64,000 bases of DNA, taken from the NCBI GenBank assembly GCA_001464815.1, contig LNDW01000015.1:186001-250000 (forward strand), given 5' to 3'. Every line of letters begins with the position of its first letter. The stretch's first letter is position 1. This document shows positions 52,470 to 61,515 of this stretch, piece after piece. The position numbers and the translations under genes are program-made. The stretch is from Betaproteobacteria bacterium Ga0077527 (GTDB taxonomy: Bacteria; Pseudomonadota; Gammaproteobacteria; Burkholderiales; SG8-41). The notes below the pieces were generated by a model. The model did no database searches. It had not been told where the DNA came from and was given only the letters and a program-made list of their open reading frames with translations.

Positions 52470-53144
52470 ATGGATCACGGCATCTGGGCGATCTGGTACG
52501 AGATCGCTGACGGCAAGCACGAGGCCTACCTCGAATGGTTTCACCAGATACACATCCCGGAAAAACTGTCCCGCCCCGGTTACCGCTGGGCGGCGCACTA
52601 CGCACTCGGCCACGGCGGCCGCGGGCGCGGCTATGTCGCGCTGTTCGGCGGCGACAACACCCAGACCTTCCTCAACCCCAGCCCGCGCCAGCTCGCACCC
52701 CGGCAGCCCGAACTGACCAAACGCCACATGGCGATGCGCGTGAATTCAACCGCGGCAATCCTTGCCGAAGAAGCCCGCGTGGCCGGTCCTGCAGCGCGTG
52801 ATCATGGCGAAACCACCGCAGCGGTGATCCAGCTCGGCCACTACAACGCGCCGACACCGGCATTGGAAGATGATCTTGGCGGCTGGTATGCGCAGGAACG
52901 CTTTCCCCTGCTCGCGACGCTGCCAGGCTGTGTTGGTGCGCGCAAGCTGCTGGCCACGGTCGGCGCGCACAAACACGCGATCCTGCACGAGTTCAGCTCG
53001 CTCCAAGCGCGCGAACAGCACTTTGCCGCGCATGAAGCGCAACGCGACGACCCGCAAACCTGGATGGGTCGCGTGGTGCCGCAGCTCGAACATGCAGCGT
53101 ATTCACCCGCGGTGGGCCTGCGGATCTGGCCGGAGGTTGCTTAA
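52470..53144 (+). CDS. Uncharacterised two-module protein, possibly dimeric alpha/beta-barrel (EthD-like)
   Basis: The 224-residue protein is taken from M-D-H-G-I-W-A-I-W-Y-E, preceded by AGGAG; GTG and ATG codons lie 21 and 18 bases upstream. Two halves each carry a strand-then-helix pattern with W-F-H-Q-I-H-I-P-E-K and W-Y-A-Q-E-R-F-P-L-L, the type of signature seen in ferredoxin-like dimeric barrel proteins. No catalytic residues are certain. It is divergent from the amidohydrolase gene. Confidence 0.65.
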   Translation: MDHGIWAIWYEIADGKHEAYLEWFHQIHIPEKLSRPGYRWAAHYALGHGGRGRGYVALFGGDNTQTFLNPSPRQLAPRQPELTKRHMAMRVNSTAAILAEEARVAGPAARDHGETTAAVIQLGHYNAPTPALEDDLGGWYAQERFPLLATLPGCVGARKLLATVGAHKHAILHEFSSLQAREQHFAAHEAQRDDPQTWMGRVVPQLEHAAYSPAVGLRIWPEVA

Positions 53145-53162
53145 ATGCTGCCGGTGCACTAT

Positions 53163-53196
53163 CATAAGCCATTGTTTTAATTGAATTATTTTTAGG
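53163..53196 (+). repeat. Dispersed AT-rich motif, copy 9
   Basis: CATAAGCCATTGTTTTAATT followed by GAATTATTTTTA lies between the two-module protein and the aldo/keto reductase, 12 bases before its ATG. This is one of the best-conserved copies. Confidence 0.55.
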
Positions 53197-53207
53197 CCAT
53201 CTGCAGC

Positions 53208-54176
53208 ATGCAATACACCACCCTGGGCCGCACCGGATTAAAAGTCAGCGTCGCCGGCCTCGGCTGCGGCGGCGCGTCGAAGCTCGGGCTCGGTTACGGC
53301 CTCGGCCAGGAACACGCGGTGGGCATCGTACAGCGCGCGCTCGACTGCGGCGTCAACTTCATCGACACCGCGCAGTACTACGGCACCGAGCCGGCGGTCG
53401 GCGCCGCGATCGCCGGGCGGCCACGCGACTCGCTGGTGATCTCGACCAAACACAAGGTCTCGCTGCTTGATGGCACCGTGTACAGCGCCGCCGAAATTCT
53501 CGCCGGACTCGACCGCTCCCTGCGCGCACTGAAAACTGATTACGTTGACGTATTCTGCCTGCACACCGTGCGGCCACATGAATACGGGCGTGTATCGCGC
53601 GAAATCCTGCCGGTGCTGCTGCGCGAAAAGGAGCGTGGCAAGTTCCGCTTTCTCGGCATCACCGAATTCGCCGCGCATGACCCGCGCCACGAAACCATGA
53701 CGCAGGCCTTCGCCGACGACGGCTGGGATGTGATGATGGTCGCCTTCCACATGCTCAACCAGAATGCACGGCAAACGGTGCTGCCGCAGGCGATGCAGCG
53801 CGGCATCGGCATCCTGCTGATGTTCGCGGTGCGCGCGATTTTCAGCTTGCCGGGACGGTTGCAGGACGACATCCGCGAACTGGCACGCGAAGGCCGCCTG
53901 CCGAAATGGCTGGGCGACAAGAAGCAGCCGCTGGATTTCCTGCTGCGCGACGGTGGCGCTGCGAGTGTGATCGAAGCCGCCTACCGTTACGCCCGGCACG
54001 AGCCCGGCGCGCATGTCGTGCTGTTCGGCACCGGCAATCCCGATCACGTTGAACCCAATGTGCGGGCCATCCTGCAACCGCCGCTGCCGGCGGCCGACCT
54101 CAAACAGATCAAGGAATTGTTCGGTGCGCTCGAGGGTGTTGGCCTCGATGAAGTGGCGCCGCTCAAGCGGGGATGA
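53208..54176 (+). CDS. Aldo/keto reductase (L-galactose dehydrogenase/Tas-like)
   Basis: The 322-residue enzyme begins M-Q-Y-T-T-L-G-R-T-G-L-K-V-S. It has F-I-D-T-A-Q-Y-Y-G (Asp, Tyr), I-S-T-K-H (Lys) and F-C-L-H-T-V (His), the complete AKR tetrad. The start is defined by the conserved N-terminus; a Shine-Dalgarno is absent because the AT-rich motif occupies that position. Confidence 0.9.
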   Translation: MQYTTLGRTGLKVSVAGLGCGGASKLGLGYGLGQEHAVGIVQRALDCGVNFIDTAQYYGTEPAVGAAIAGRPRDSLVISTKHKVSLLDGTVYSAAEILAGLDRSLRALKTDYVDVFCLHTVRPHEYGRVSREILPVLLREKERGKFRFLGITEFAAHDPRHETMTQAFADDGWDVMMVAFHMLNQNARQTVLPQAMQRGIGILLMFAVRAIFSLPGRLQDDIRELAREGRLPKWLGDKKQPLDFLLRDGGAASVIEAAYRYARHEPGAHVVLFGTGNPDHVEPNVRAILQPPLPAADLKQIKELFGALEGVGLDEVAPLKRG

Positions 54177-54204
54177 AAAGCGGCAGCTGATCAACAGCGC
54201 CGGT

Positions 54205-54597
54205 TCAAGCCAGCAGCACCAGCGCCCACACCACGGCCAGCATCACCAGCGCCACCAGCACCGCGGCGCTGCCCATGTCCTTGGCCTGTTTCGCCAGCAC
54301 ATGGTCCTCGATCGAGATGCGGTCGGTGACCGCCTCGATCGCCGAGTTCAGCAGCTCCACCACCAGGACCAGCAGCACGCTGCCGATCAGCAGCGCCTTC
54401 GCCGCGCCCGACACCGGGGTCAGCAACGCCGCCGGCACCAGCAGCAGCGTCAGCAGCACCTCCTGGCGGAAGGCATCCTCGTTGCGATAGGCGGCGGTCA
54501 ATCCCTCGACCGAATAAAAAAACGCGCGGCGAATCCTCTCGATACCGGTCCTGCCCTTGTGCGGGCTGACCGGCTGCTGCGCGGCGGGTTCGTTCAT
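54205..54597 (-). CDS. dgkA: Diacylglycerol kinase DgkA
   Basis: The 130-residue membrane protein has three hydrophobic helices and the DgkA signature V-V-E-L-L-N-S-A-I-E-A-V-T-D-R. The Glu/Asn pair in it is catalytic. It recycles diacylglycerol to phosphatidic acid at the inner membrane. The ATG overlaps the stop of Bug 10 (ATGA), an unusual coupling of a lipid gene to a binding-protein gene. Confidence 0.95.
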   Translation of the reverse strand: MNEPAAQQPVSPHKGRTGIERIRRAFFYSVEGLTAAYRNEDAFRQEVLLTLLLVPAALLTPVSGAAKALLIGSVLLVLVVELLNSAIEAVTDRISIEDHVLAKQAKDMGSAAVLVALVMLAVVWALVLLA

Positions 54598-55568
54598 TCG
54601 GCCTTGATGCCGGCAGCGTCGATCACCGTTTTCCAGCGCTGCATTTCGGTTTCGACATATTTGGCGAATTCAGGCTGTGCCATGCGGTAGGTCTGCAAAC
54701 CGGTCTTGGTCAGCCGGCCGTCCACCGAGGGCAGCGCCAGCGCAACCTGGAAGGATTTGTGCAGTGTCGCCTGCAGCGGTTTCGGCGCCGCCGCCGGCAC
54801 CCAGGCGCCGTACCAGGTGGTGTATTCAAACCCGGACAGGCCGGACTCGTGCAGCGTCGGCACATCCGGTGCCTGCGCGGTGCGTTCCTTCGCCGTGACC
54901 CCAATCGCGCGCAGCCTGCCCCCGCTGAGATGAGGCAGCACACTTGCCGCGTTGGTGAGCAGTATCTGCACCTCTCCGGCGAGCAAGGCGGTGGTCGCCA
55001 ACCCGGCGCTCTTGTACGGGATATGCTGCATTTTCAGCTTGGCGGTGTACGCGAACAGTTCGGTGCCAAGATGAGTCGCGCTGCCCGTGCCGGCCGAACC
55101 GAAGCTGAGCGCCCCGGGTTTGGCCTGGGCAAGGGCGATCAAATCCTTGAGGTTTTTTGCGGGCACATTGGCGCTTACGGCGAGCAGGCTCGGCTGGCTG
55201 GCAAGCAGCGTGATGCCGGCGAAATCGCGGCGCGGATCAAAGCCGGTGTTTTTGTACAGCGCCGGCGAAATCGCAAAAGAGGAACTGGAAACCAGCAGCG
55301 TATAACCGTCGCCCGGCGTCTTTGCCACGATCGAGGTGCCGACAATGCTGCCGGCGCCGGGACGGTTGTCCACCACCACCGGCTTGCCCCAGTGCTCAGC
55401 CAGGCCTTGTGCAACGATACGGCCGACGATGTCACTGCCACCGCCGGGCGCCAGCGGGATCACCATCCGCACCGGCTTGTCCGGGAACACCGTGGCGCCC
55501 GCTTTCGGCGGCGCCACCAGCACAGCGGCCGCGGCCAGGGTGGCTGCCATCATTTCATGTTTCAGCAC
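54594..55568 (-). CDS. Bug-type periplasmic binding protein 10
   Basis: About 324 residues. The start is uncertain: a GTG giving V-L-K-H-E-M-M-A-A-T makes a sensible signal peptide, while an ATG 48 bases upstream and ATGs at M-M are alternatives. V-I-P-L-A-P-G-G-G-S-D, V-V-D-N-R-P-G-A-G-S, F-G-S-A-G-T-G-S-A-T-H and H-I-P-Y-K-S-A-G are visible. The C-terminus A-G-I-K-A-E matches Bug 1. The stop overlaps the dgkA start. Confidence 0.88.
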   Translation of the reverse strand: MLKHEMMAATLAAAAVLVAPPKAGATVFPDKPVRMVIPLAPGGGSDIVGRIVAQGLAEHWGKPVVVDNRPGAGSIVGTSIVAKTPGDGYTLLVSSSSFAISPALYKNTGFDPRRDFAGITLLASQPSLLAVSANVPAKNLKDLIALAQAKPGALSFGSAGTGSATHLGTELFAYTAKLKMQHIPYKSAGLATTALLAGEVQILLTNAASVLPHLSGGRLRAIGVTAKERTAQAPDVPTLHESGLSGFEYTTWYGAWVPAAAPKPLQATLHKSFQVALALPSVDGRLTKTGLQTYRMAQPEFAKYVETEMQRWKTVIDAAGIKAE

Positions 55569-55650
55569 AATTAAAATCCCACGCGTTTTGTCAAGCCGCG
55601 ACCATAGCCGCAGCATATTGCAGGCTCGTGACAGCGACCTCAGCGGCCGC

Positions 55651-57561
55651 TCAGCTGCCGATCACGCCGCCATCGTTCCTGCGGATGACCAGGGTGGCCG
55701 AACGCGGCCGCCCACCATCGGGCCAGCTGCTGTAGGCGCGCGGGTCTTTCGGATCGCTGCGCTCGCTCGGCGATTCGCCGGGATGCTGGATATTGACGAA
55801 CATGGTGCGCGCATCCGGCGTCATGATCACGCCGGTGACTTCGCAGCCCGAGGGGCCGGTGAGGAAACGCCGGGTTTCACCGGTCCGCACGTCGGCGGCC
55901 AGCATCTGGTTGTTGCCCAGGCGCTCGTAGTGACCCCTGTTCAACGTGCTCGAAGACACATCGGTCTGAATCCACAGCAGGCCGCTGTCATCGAACCACA
56001 GGCCGTCGGGGCTGCCGTAGGCATCACCCTTGATGTTGCCGCGCATCGCAGCATCCGGATGCTGCGGGTCGCCGGCCACAGCAAACAGATCCCACTCCAG
56101 ACGCAGCGCAGCCGGGTCATTGCCGGCCTCGCGCCAGCGGATGATCTGGCCGAAGACATTGTTGGCACGCGGATTGGCGCGGTCCACACCGGCGCGATCC
56201 TTGCCGCCGCGCTGGCTGTTGTTGGTCAGCGTGCAGTAAACCTCATTGGTCTGCGGATGCACCGCGATCCATTCCGGGCGGTCCATCTTGGTCGCGCCCA
56301 CGGCATCGGCGGCGGCGCGGGTGCGCACCAGCACATCGGCCTGATCAGCGAAGCCGTTGGCCGCCGTCAGCGCGCCCTGCCCATGGACCAGCGGCAGCCA
56401 CTCGCCGCGGCCGTCATCATTGAACTTCGCCGCATACAAGGTGCCGTGGTCGAGCAGGTTGGCATTCGCCGCGCGGTCATTCGCATTGACACGATCACGC
56501 GACACAAACTTGTAGATGTACTCGAACACACGGTCATCACCCATGTACATCACCAGCCGGCCGTCGCTCGCCATCGCCGGCCATGCACCCTCATGACTGA
56601 AACGGCCCAGCGCGGTGCGCTTCACCGGCTGCGACTGCGGGTTGTACGGATCGAACTCGACCACCCAGCCGTGGCGGTTGGGTTCGTTGGGATGTTTGCC
56701 GGCGTCAAAGCGCTCGTCGAATTCATTCCAGCGATAACCGCGACCCTTGGGGCTGATGCCGTTGCGGCGCTGGTCCGCGGTCAGAGTGCCTGAATTGATG
56801 AAATAGGTGTCCCAGTTCTCCTCGCAGGCGAGATAAGTACCCCAGGGCGTATAGCCGTGGGCGCAGTCGTTGAAGGTGCCGAGCACCGTGCTGCCAGACG
56901 GATCCGCAGCAGTCTTCATCAGCGCATGGCCGGCAGCCGGACCGCCGACACGCATCGGTGTCGCCGCTGTGATACGCCGCGCGAACGGCGAAGGCCGCAC
57001 CACCTCCCATTGCCCGCCGCGGCTGCGCACCTCGATCACCGAGCAGCCGTGCGCGTTCTGCGACTTGCGCACCTTCTCCGCGCTCCAGTTGGCGAAGCCG
57101 TCGGGGTGCAGCAGGCCGTCATCGGTGTACTCGTGGTTCATCACCAGCAGGCCGCTGCTCGAGCTTTTGGAACCATGGGGCAGCGGGTAATAGTGAATGC
57201 CGTCGTGATGCATGCCCGCCTGCAGCGCCTGCTCGTCGGCGCTGTTGCTGGCGTCCGGCTTGAAGGCCGGCGAGCCGGATTGGTGGCCAACGGGATCGCC
57301 CCAGGCGTACAGCACGCTCGCCGTATACCCTTGCGGGACGCGAACCGCGTCAGCCGTTGAAGTGGCGATGCCGGCAAAGCCCATCACCAACGCGCGCTGG
57401 CCGGTGCCGGCGCAACCGGCCAGCGGCAGGCTGGCGGTGACGGCGGCGGCCATCGCGCCCTTGAGCAGTCCGCGCCGCGACAGCCGGGTTTCCAGCACTT
57501 CGGCAAATGTCGGATTCGATGACGTGTTCAGCGTGGTTTCTTCACGGTAGCTGTGGCTCAT
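55651..57561 (-). CDS. phoX: PhoX-family alkaline phosphatase
   Basis: The 636-residue protein has a twin-arginine leader (L-S-R-R-G-L-L-K-G-A-M) and a possible lipobox at L-A-G-C. PhoX/DUF839 landmarks include V-M-N-H-E-Y-T-D-D-G, C-E-E-N-W-D-T-Y-F, the W-V-V-E-F-D-P strand, R-F-S-H-E-G-A and N-I-Q-H-P-G-E-S near the C-terminus. PhoX enzymes use a Ca/Fe cofactor rather than zinc and release phosphate from organophosphates in the periplasm. A Pho box lies about 70 bases upstream. Confidence 0.93.
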   Translation of the reverse strand: MSHSYREETTLNTSSNPTFAEVLETRLSRRGLLKGAMAAAVTASLPLAGCAGTGQRALVMGFAGIATSTADAVRVPQGYTASVLYAWGDPVGHQSGSPAFKPDASNSADEQALQAGMHHDGIHYYPLPHGSKSSSSGLLVMNHEYTDDGLLHPDGFANWSAEKVRKSQNAHGCSVIEVRSRGGQWEVVRPSPFARRITAATPMRVGGPAAGHALMKTAADPSGSTVLGTFNDCAHGYTPWGTYLACEENWDTYFINSGTLTADQRRNGISPKGRGYRWNEFDERFDAGKHPNEPNRHGWVVEFDPYNPQSQPVKRTALGRFSHEGAWPAMASDGRLVMYMGDDRVFEYIYKFVSRDRVNANDRAANANLLDHGTLYAAKFNDDGRGEWLPLVHGQGALTAANGFADQADVLVRTRAAADAVGATKMDRPEWIAVHPQTNEVYCTLTNNSQRGGKDRAGVDRANPRANNVFGQIIRWREAGNDPAALRLEWDLFAVAGDPQHPDAAMRGNIKGDAYGSPDGLWFDDSGLLWIQTDVSSSTLNRGHYERLGNNQMLAADVRTGETRRFLTGPSGCEVTGVIMTPDARTMFVNIQHPGESPSERSDPKDPRAYSSWPDGGRPRSATLVIRRNDGGVIGS

Positions 57562-57614
57562 GGCTGGTTCCTCGACCGGTATCAAAATCAATGGGAGATG
57601 TAAAAAGCCCGGCT

Positions 57615-57647
57615 ACTCTAGCCACCACTGTTGACAGGAAGATGACA
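57615..57647 (-). promoter_or_regulatory. Pho box and -10 element upstream of phoX
   Basis: On the minus strand TTGTCATCTTCCTGTCAAC holds two TGTCA repeats spaced 11 bases apart (57643-57647 and 57632-57636). A TAGAGT -10-like hexamer (57615-57620) follows 11 bases later. This is the expected PhoB arrangement, in which the box replaces the -35. Confidence 0.8.
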
Positions 57648-57750
57648 ACGGCGGCGTGAACAGCAGGTCCGGGCGCGGCAGTCGGGCTGTCGCGCAAAGT
57701 TCATGCAACCGTCACCGGATCGTCGCCTGCGCCGCCGACACTGCTGCGGC

Positions 57751-58968
57751 ATGAACAACGCCGACCACATGAACCGCAGCAATCTGATGCTGCAGAATTT
57801 TCCCGCGATCACCCGCAGCCTGCGCATCGCGATGGTCACCGAAACGTATCCACCGGAAATCAACGGCGTGGCGATGACCATGGGCCGCATCGTTGCCGGC
57901 CTGCAGGAGCGCGGCCACACGGTGCAGCTGATCCGGCCGCGGCAGAACGCCACCGAGCAGCCGGCGCAGCAACCGCGCTTCGAGGAAGTGCTGCAACGCG
58001 GTGTGCCGATCCCGCGCTATGACGCGCTGAAACTCGGCCTGCCGGCGAAGCAGGCGCTCTCCCGCCTGTGGGCCAAGCAGCGACCGGACATCGTACACGT
58101 GGTCACCGAAGGCCCGCTCGGCTGGTCGGCGCTGTCCGCCGCGGCCAAGCTCAGGCTGCCGGTGGCCACCGACTTTCACACCAATTTCCACAGCTACAGC
58201 GAGCACTACGGCGTGGGCTGGCTGAAAAAGCCGATCACCGCCTACCTGCGCAAGTTCCACAACAAGGCGCAGCGCACACTGGTGCCCACTGCCAGCCTGC
58301 GCGACGAACTCGCCGAACTCGGGCTGGCGAAGCTGCAGGTGGTGGCGCGCGGCGTTGATACCCGGCAGTTCCATCCGGCCCGGCGCAGCCAGGAATTGCG
58401 TACAAGCTGGGGCGCTGCTGAGAACGATCTGGTGGCCATCTACGTCGGTCGCCTTGCGCCGGAAAAAAACCTGCCGGTGGTGCTGCAGGCCTTCGCGCTG
58501 ATGCGTGAACTGCGCCCTGAAGCCAAACTGGTGCTGGTCGGCGACGGCCCGGAACGCGCGCGGCTGCAGCGCGACAATCCGCAGATCATCTTCGCCGGCA
58601 TGCGCACCGGCGAGGACCTCGCCGCGCACTACGCATCAGGCGACGTGTTCCTGTTCCCGAGCATCACCGAGACCTACGGCAACGTCACCATCGAGGCGAT
58701 GGCCAGCGGTCTCGCGGTGGTCGCCTATGACTACGCCGCCGCGCGCGAACACATCCGCCACCACGTCAACGGCCTGCTCGCGCCGTTCAACCAGGGTGAG
58801 GACTTCATGCGCCTCGCCGCAGCGCTGGCTCCGGACAACGAACGCATCCGCGAGCTGGGCGTGCGTGCCCGCGCCACCACCGACAAACTCGACTGGAGCT
58901 GCATCGTCGCCGAATTCGAACAGGCGATGCTGGAAGTCTCCGGCAGCAACGAACATGCGCTCGCTTGA
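57751..58968 (+). CDS. GT4-family glycosyltransferase (MgtA/mannosyltransferase-like)
   Basis: About 405 residues; several in-frame ATGs exist and no ribosome site is decisive. The core begins I-A-M-V-T-E-T-Y-P-P-E-I-N-G-V-A. D-F-H-T-N-F-H-S-Y-S, G-R-L-A-P-E-K-N and the E-x7-E motif in S-I-T-E-T-Y-G-N-V-T-I-E are typical of family GT4. Its partner is the PAP2 gene overlapping its end. Enzymes of this type glycosylate diacylglycerol or phosphatidyl-inositol; with PhoX and a zinc-PLC nearby, lipid remodelling under phosphate limitation is plausible. Confidence 0.9.
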   Translation: MNNADHMNRSNLMLQNFPAITRSLRIAMVTETYPPEINGVAMTMGRIVAGLQERGHTVQLIRPRQNATEQPAQQPRFEEVLQRGVPIPRYDALKLGLPAKQALSRLWAKQRPDIVHVVTEGPLGWSALSAAAKLRLPVATDFHTNFHSYSEHYGVGWLKKPITAYLRKFHNKAQRTLVPTASLRDELAELGLAKLQVVARGVDTRQFHPARRSQELRTSWGAAENDLVAIYVGRLAPEKNLPVVLQAFALMRELRPEAKLVLVGDGPERARLQRDNPQIIFAGMRTGEDLAAHYASGDVFLFPSITETYGNVTIEAMASGLAVVAYDYAAAREHIRHHVNGLLAPFNQGEDFMRLAAALAPDNERIRELGVRARATTDKLDWSCIVAEFEQAMLEVSGSNEHALA

Positions 58969-59479
58969 CCGCATCGCCGCCCTCGACCTGGCGATTTCCG
59001 TCAGGCTCAACCGCGTCTGCTACCGCGTCACGCCACGCCTCGTATTCCGCTGCATCAGCATCGCCGGCGACGGCATCGCCTGGTACGCGCTGATGGCGGT
59101 GCTGCTGCTGATCCACCGCAACGAAGCGGTGCTGCCGGTGCTGCACATGATCGGCGTCGGGCTGGTGTGTACGGCGACCTACAAATGGCTGAAGGCGCGC
59201 ACACTGCGGCCGCGGCCCTATCAGGCGCATCAATCCATACAGCAGTTCAGCGCGCCGCTGGACCGCTTCAGTTTTCCGTCAGGACATACCCTGCATGCCG
59301 TGGCGTTCTCCCTCATCGCCGCGAGCTACTATGCCGAGCTCTCTGCGGTCCTGGCGGTCTTTTCTTTGCTGATCGCCGCCTCGCGCGTCGTGCTCGGCCT
59401 GCACTATCCGAGCGACGTTGTCGCCGGTGCCGGCATCGGCGCGGGAATTGCGCTGGCTTCGCAAGCCCTGCTCGGCTGA
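58955..59479 (+). CDS. PAP2-family phosphatase (membrane)
   Basis: The 174-residue membrane protein has the PAP2 motifs K-A-R-T-L-R-P-R-P-Y, F-P-S-G-H-T and S-R-V-V-L-G-L-H-Y-P-S-D. These form the vanadium-haloperoxidase-type active site. It likely dephosphorylates phosphatidate or undecaprenyl pyrophosphate. It overlaps the glycosyltransferase by 14 bases, so both are translated together. Confidence 0.92.
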   Translation: MRSLDRIAALDLAISVRLNRVCYRVTPRLVFRCISIAGDGIAWYALMAVLLLIHRNEAVLPVLHMIGVGLVCTATYKWLKARTLRPRPYQAHQSIQQFSAPLDRFSFPSGHTLHAVAFSLIAASYYAELSAVLAVFSLLIAASRVVLGLHYPSDVVAGAGIGAGIALASQALLG

Positions 59480-59503
59480 TCAGACTGCCCCGGCATTGAC
59501 TGC

Positions 59504-60370
59504 TTAATCCCGCGAGCCGCCCGGCGTCACAAAAAAATCCCTGGGCAACATCAGGCTGTGGTGCCGGCCCTCGGCCGGACGGGTGCCGGCGCGCAGGCGG
59601 TCGGTCGCCGGTTCAGGTTCCCAATTGGGCGCGTCACCGGCGATCAGGCGGTCCATCTGCCGCAGGCTCTGCGTGGTCTGCCCGGCGTACTGGTCAAAAC
59701 GTTTGAGCAGTCCGCGGTCGGCGGCACAGGCGCCGCGATAGGCGAGGCGATGCACGCCGGCGCCACGCAGCAGGCGCTCGCCGAACATCAGGTAATGCAG
59801 CGCGCGCCGCGTGCGCCGCGGGGTCGAACCGAAATGATGGGTGGCGAAACCCGCGATCTCCGGCAGATGCCGTTCGAGCAACTCACCCGGCCGCGAAAAC
59901 AGCTCGCCGGCAAGGTGGGCATCCATCGCCCATTCCGAGGCGGCATGCACCGCGATATGCGAGGGCGCGTGCCACAGCGCCTCGTGGTCGGGCACGAAAT
60001 AGTTGTGGGCGACGATGTCGGACAACAGATGACAGGCATAACCGGTGGCCAGCGCCGCCTCGCGGTCATCACGCGCCTCCCGCAGCAGGCGGTGCGCGAC
60101 CGACCACTGGTGCGTGCGCGACAGGTTGTGGCTGCCGACCCAGCCACTGAACAGCGACACGTCGGGCAGGCAGGCGCCGGAGAGCAGCAGTTCCGGGAAG
60201 CGCCGCACCGCGCGGCGGAAACGCGGGTCTGCCAAGGGCACCGCCCACAGCAGCAACTGCGCGTAATAGACATGGGTGTAGAGACCCCAGGCGTTGGCAT
60301 CGGCGCTGTAGAGCGCCACCGGCAGCAGCCAGATCGCGGCGTAATGCGCATTGGATTGCGGCACATTCAT
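59504..60370 (-). CDS. Zinc-dependent phospholipase C-like protein
   Basis: The 288-residue protein has a hydrophobic leader ending around A-N-A-W-G; the Trp is the mature N-terminus in this family. His-rich helices (T-H-V-Y-Y-A, T-H-Q-W-S-V-A-H, A-C-H-L-L-S-D-I-V-A-H) supply the trinuclear zinc ligands. Cleavage that exposes Trp1 is typical. It hydrolyses phospholipids if exported. It is convergent with the PAP2 gene. Confidence 0.8.
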   Translation of the reverse strand: MNVPQSNAHYAAIWLLPVALYSADANAWGLYTHVYYAQLLLWAVPLADPRFRRAVRRFPELLLSGACLPDVSLFSGWVGSHNLSRTHQWSVAHRLLREARDDREAALATGYACHLLSDIVAHNYFVPDHEALWHAPSHIAVHAASEWAMDAHLAGELFSRPGELLERHLPEIAGFATHHFGSTPRRTRRALHYLMFGERLLRGAGVHRLAYRGACAADRGLLKRFDQYAGQTTQSLRQMDRLIAGDAPNWEPEPATDRLRAGTRPAEGRHHSLMLPRDFFVTPGGSRD

Positions 60371-60415
60371 GCCGCGATTGTTGCGGCGCTGTTTTAAAGC
60401 GTCATGACGCCGCGA

Positions 60416-60448
60416 TTAAGCTTTTGTTTCCATTGAGGAATTTTTATC
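60416..60448 (+). repeat. Dispersed AT-rich motif, copy 10 (diverged)
   Basis: TTAAGCTTTTGTTTCCATTG followed by AGGAATTTTTATC lies at the end of acr3. It is the least certain copy. Confidence 0.35.
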
Positions 60449-61514
60449 GGCGTGGTGAACCCGCTTCATACCAGCCGCGCGAGCGGTTTACCACGTGTAC
60501 CACCGCCAGCATCACTGGCACCTCAATCAGCACGCCGACCACGGTGGCCAGCGCGGCGCCCGATTCGAAGCCGAACAGGCTGATCGCCGCCGCCACCGCC
60601 AGCTCGAAAAAATTCGAGGCGCCGATCAGCGCCGACGGGCAGGCCACGCTGTGCGACTCGCCGACCCGGCGGTTGAGCCAGTACGCCAGCGCCGAATTAA
60701 ACACCACCTGGATCAGGATCGGCACCGCGAGCAACGCGATGATCAGCGGCTGTTCGAGGATGGCCTCGCCCTGGAAGGCGAACAGCAGCACCAGCGTCAG
60801 CAGCAGCGCGCCGATGGACCACGGTCCGGTCTTCGCCATCACCGCGTCGAATGCGGCCTGCCCTTTGGCGAGCAGCACACGCCGCCACAACTGCGCGATC
60901 ACCACCGGGACCAGGATGTAGAGCACCACCGACACCAGCAGCGTGTCCCAGGGCACGGTAATCGCCGAGATACCGAGAAGCAGCCCGACCAGCGGCGCGA
61001 AGGCAAAGATCATGATGGTGTCGTTGAGCGCCACCTGCGACAGCGTGAACAGCGGATCACCGCGGGTCAGCCGGCTCCACACGAACACCATCGCCGTGCA
61101 CGGCGCCGCGGCAAGCAGGATCAGCCCCGCGATGTAGCTGTCGATCTGCTCGGGCGGCAGCCAGGGTGCGAACAGGTGGCGCAGAAACAGCCAGCCGAGG
61201 AAGGCCATCGAAAACGGCTTCACCAGCCAATTCACGAACAGCGTGACGCCGATGCCGCGGGCATGCCGGCGCACTTCGCCGAGCGCGCCGAAATCCACGC
61301 GCATCAGCATCGGGATGATCATCACCCAGATCAGCAGCCCGACCGGCAGATTGACCCTGGCCACCTCCATCCGGCCCAGCGCCTGCGACACGCCCGGAGC
61401 GATCTGACCCAGCGCGATGCCGACGACGATGCACAGGAAAACCCACACCGTGAGGTAACGCTCAAAAACACTCATGGGCGCGACGTTGTCGTGCGCGGCA
61501 TTGGTTGCAGTCAT
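60444..61514 (-). CDS. acr3: Arsenite efflux transporter ACR3
   Basis: The 356-residue protein has about ten membrane helices. Landmarks are L-P-V-G-L-L-I-W-V-M-I-I-P-M-L, the conserved Cys in A-A-P-C-T-A-M-V-F-V-W-S, and N-S-A-L-A-Y-W-L-N. It extrudes arsenite using the proton gradient. It is the last gene of the ars operon, two bases or so after the upstream arsC. Confidence 0.95.
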   Translation of the reverse strand: MTATNAAHDNVAPMSVFERYLTVWVFLCIVVGIALGQIAPGVSQALGRMEVARVNLPVGLLIWVMIIPMLMRVDFGALGEVRRHARGIGVTLFVNWLVKPFSMAFLGWLFLRHLFAPWLPPEQIDSYIAGLILLAAAPCTAMVFVWSRLTRGDPLFTLSQVALNDTIMIFAFAPLVGLLLGISAITVPWDTLLVSVVLYILVPVVIAQLWRRVLLAKGQAAFDAVMAKTGPWSIGALLLTLVLLFAFQGEAILEQPLIIALLAVPILIQVVFNSALAYWLNRRVGESHSVACPSALIGASNFFELAVAAAISLFGFESGAALATVVGVLIEVPVMLAVVHVVNRSRGWYEAGSPRR

Positions 61515-61515
61515 T

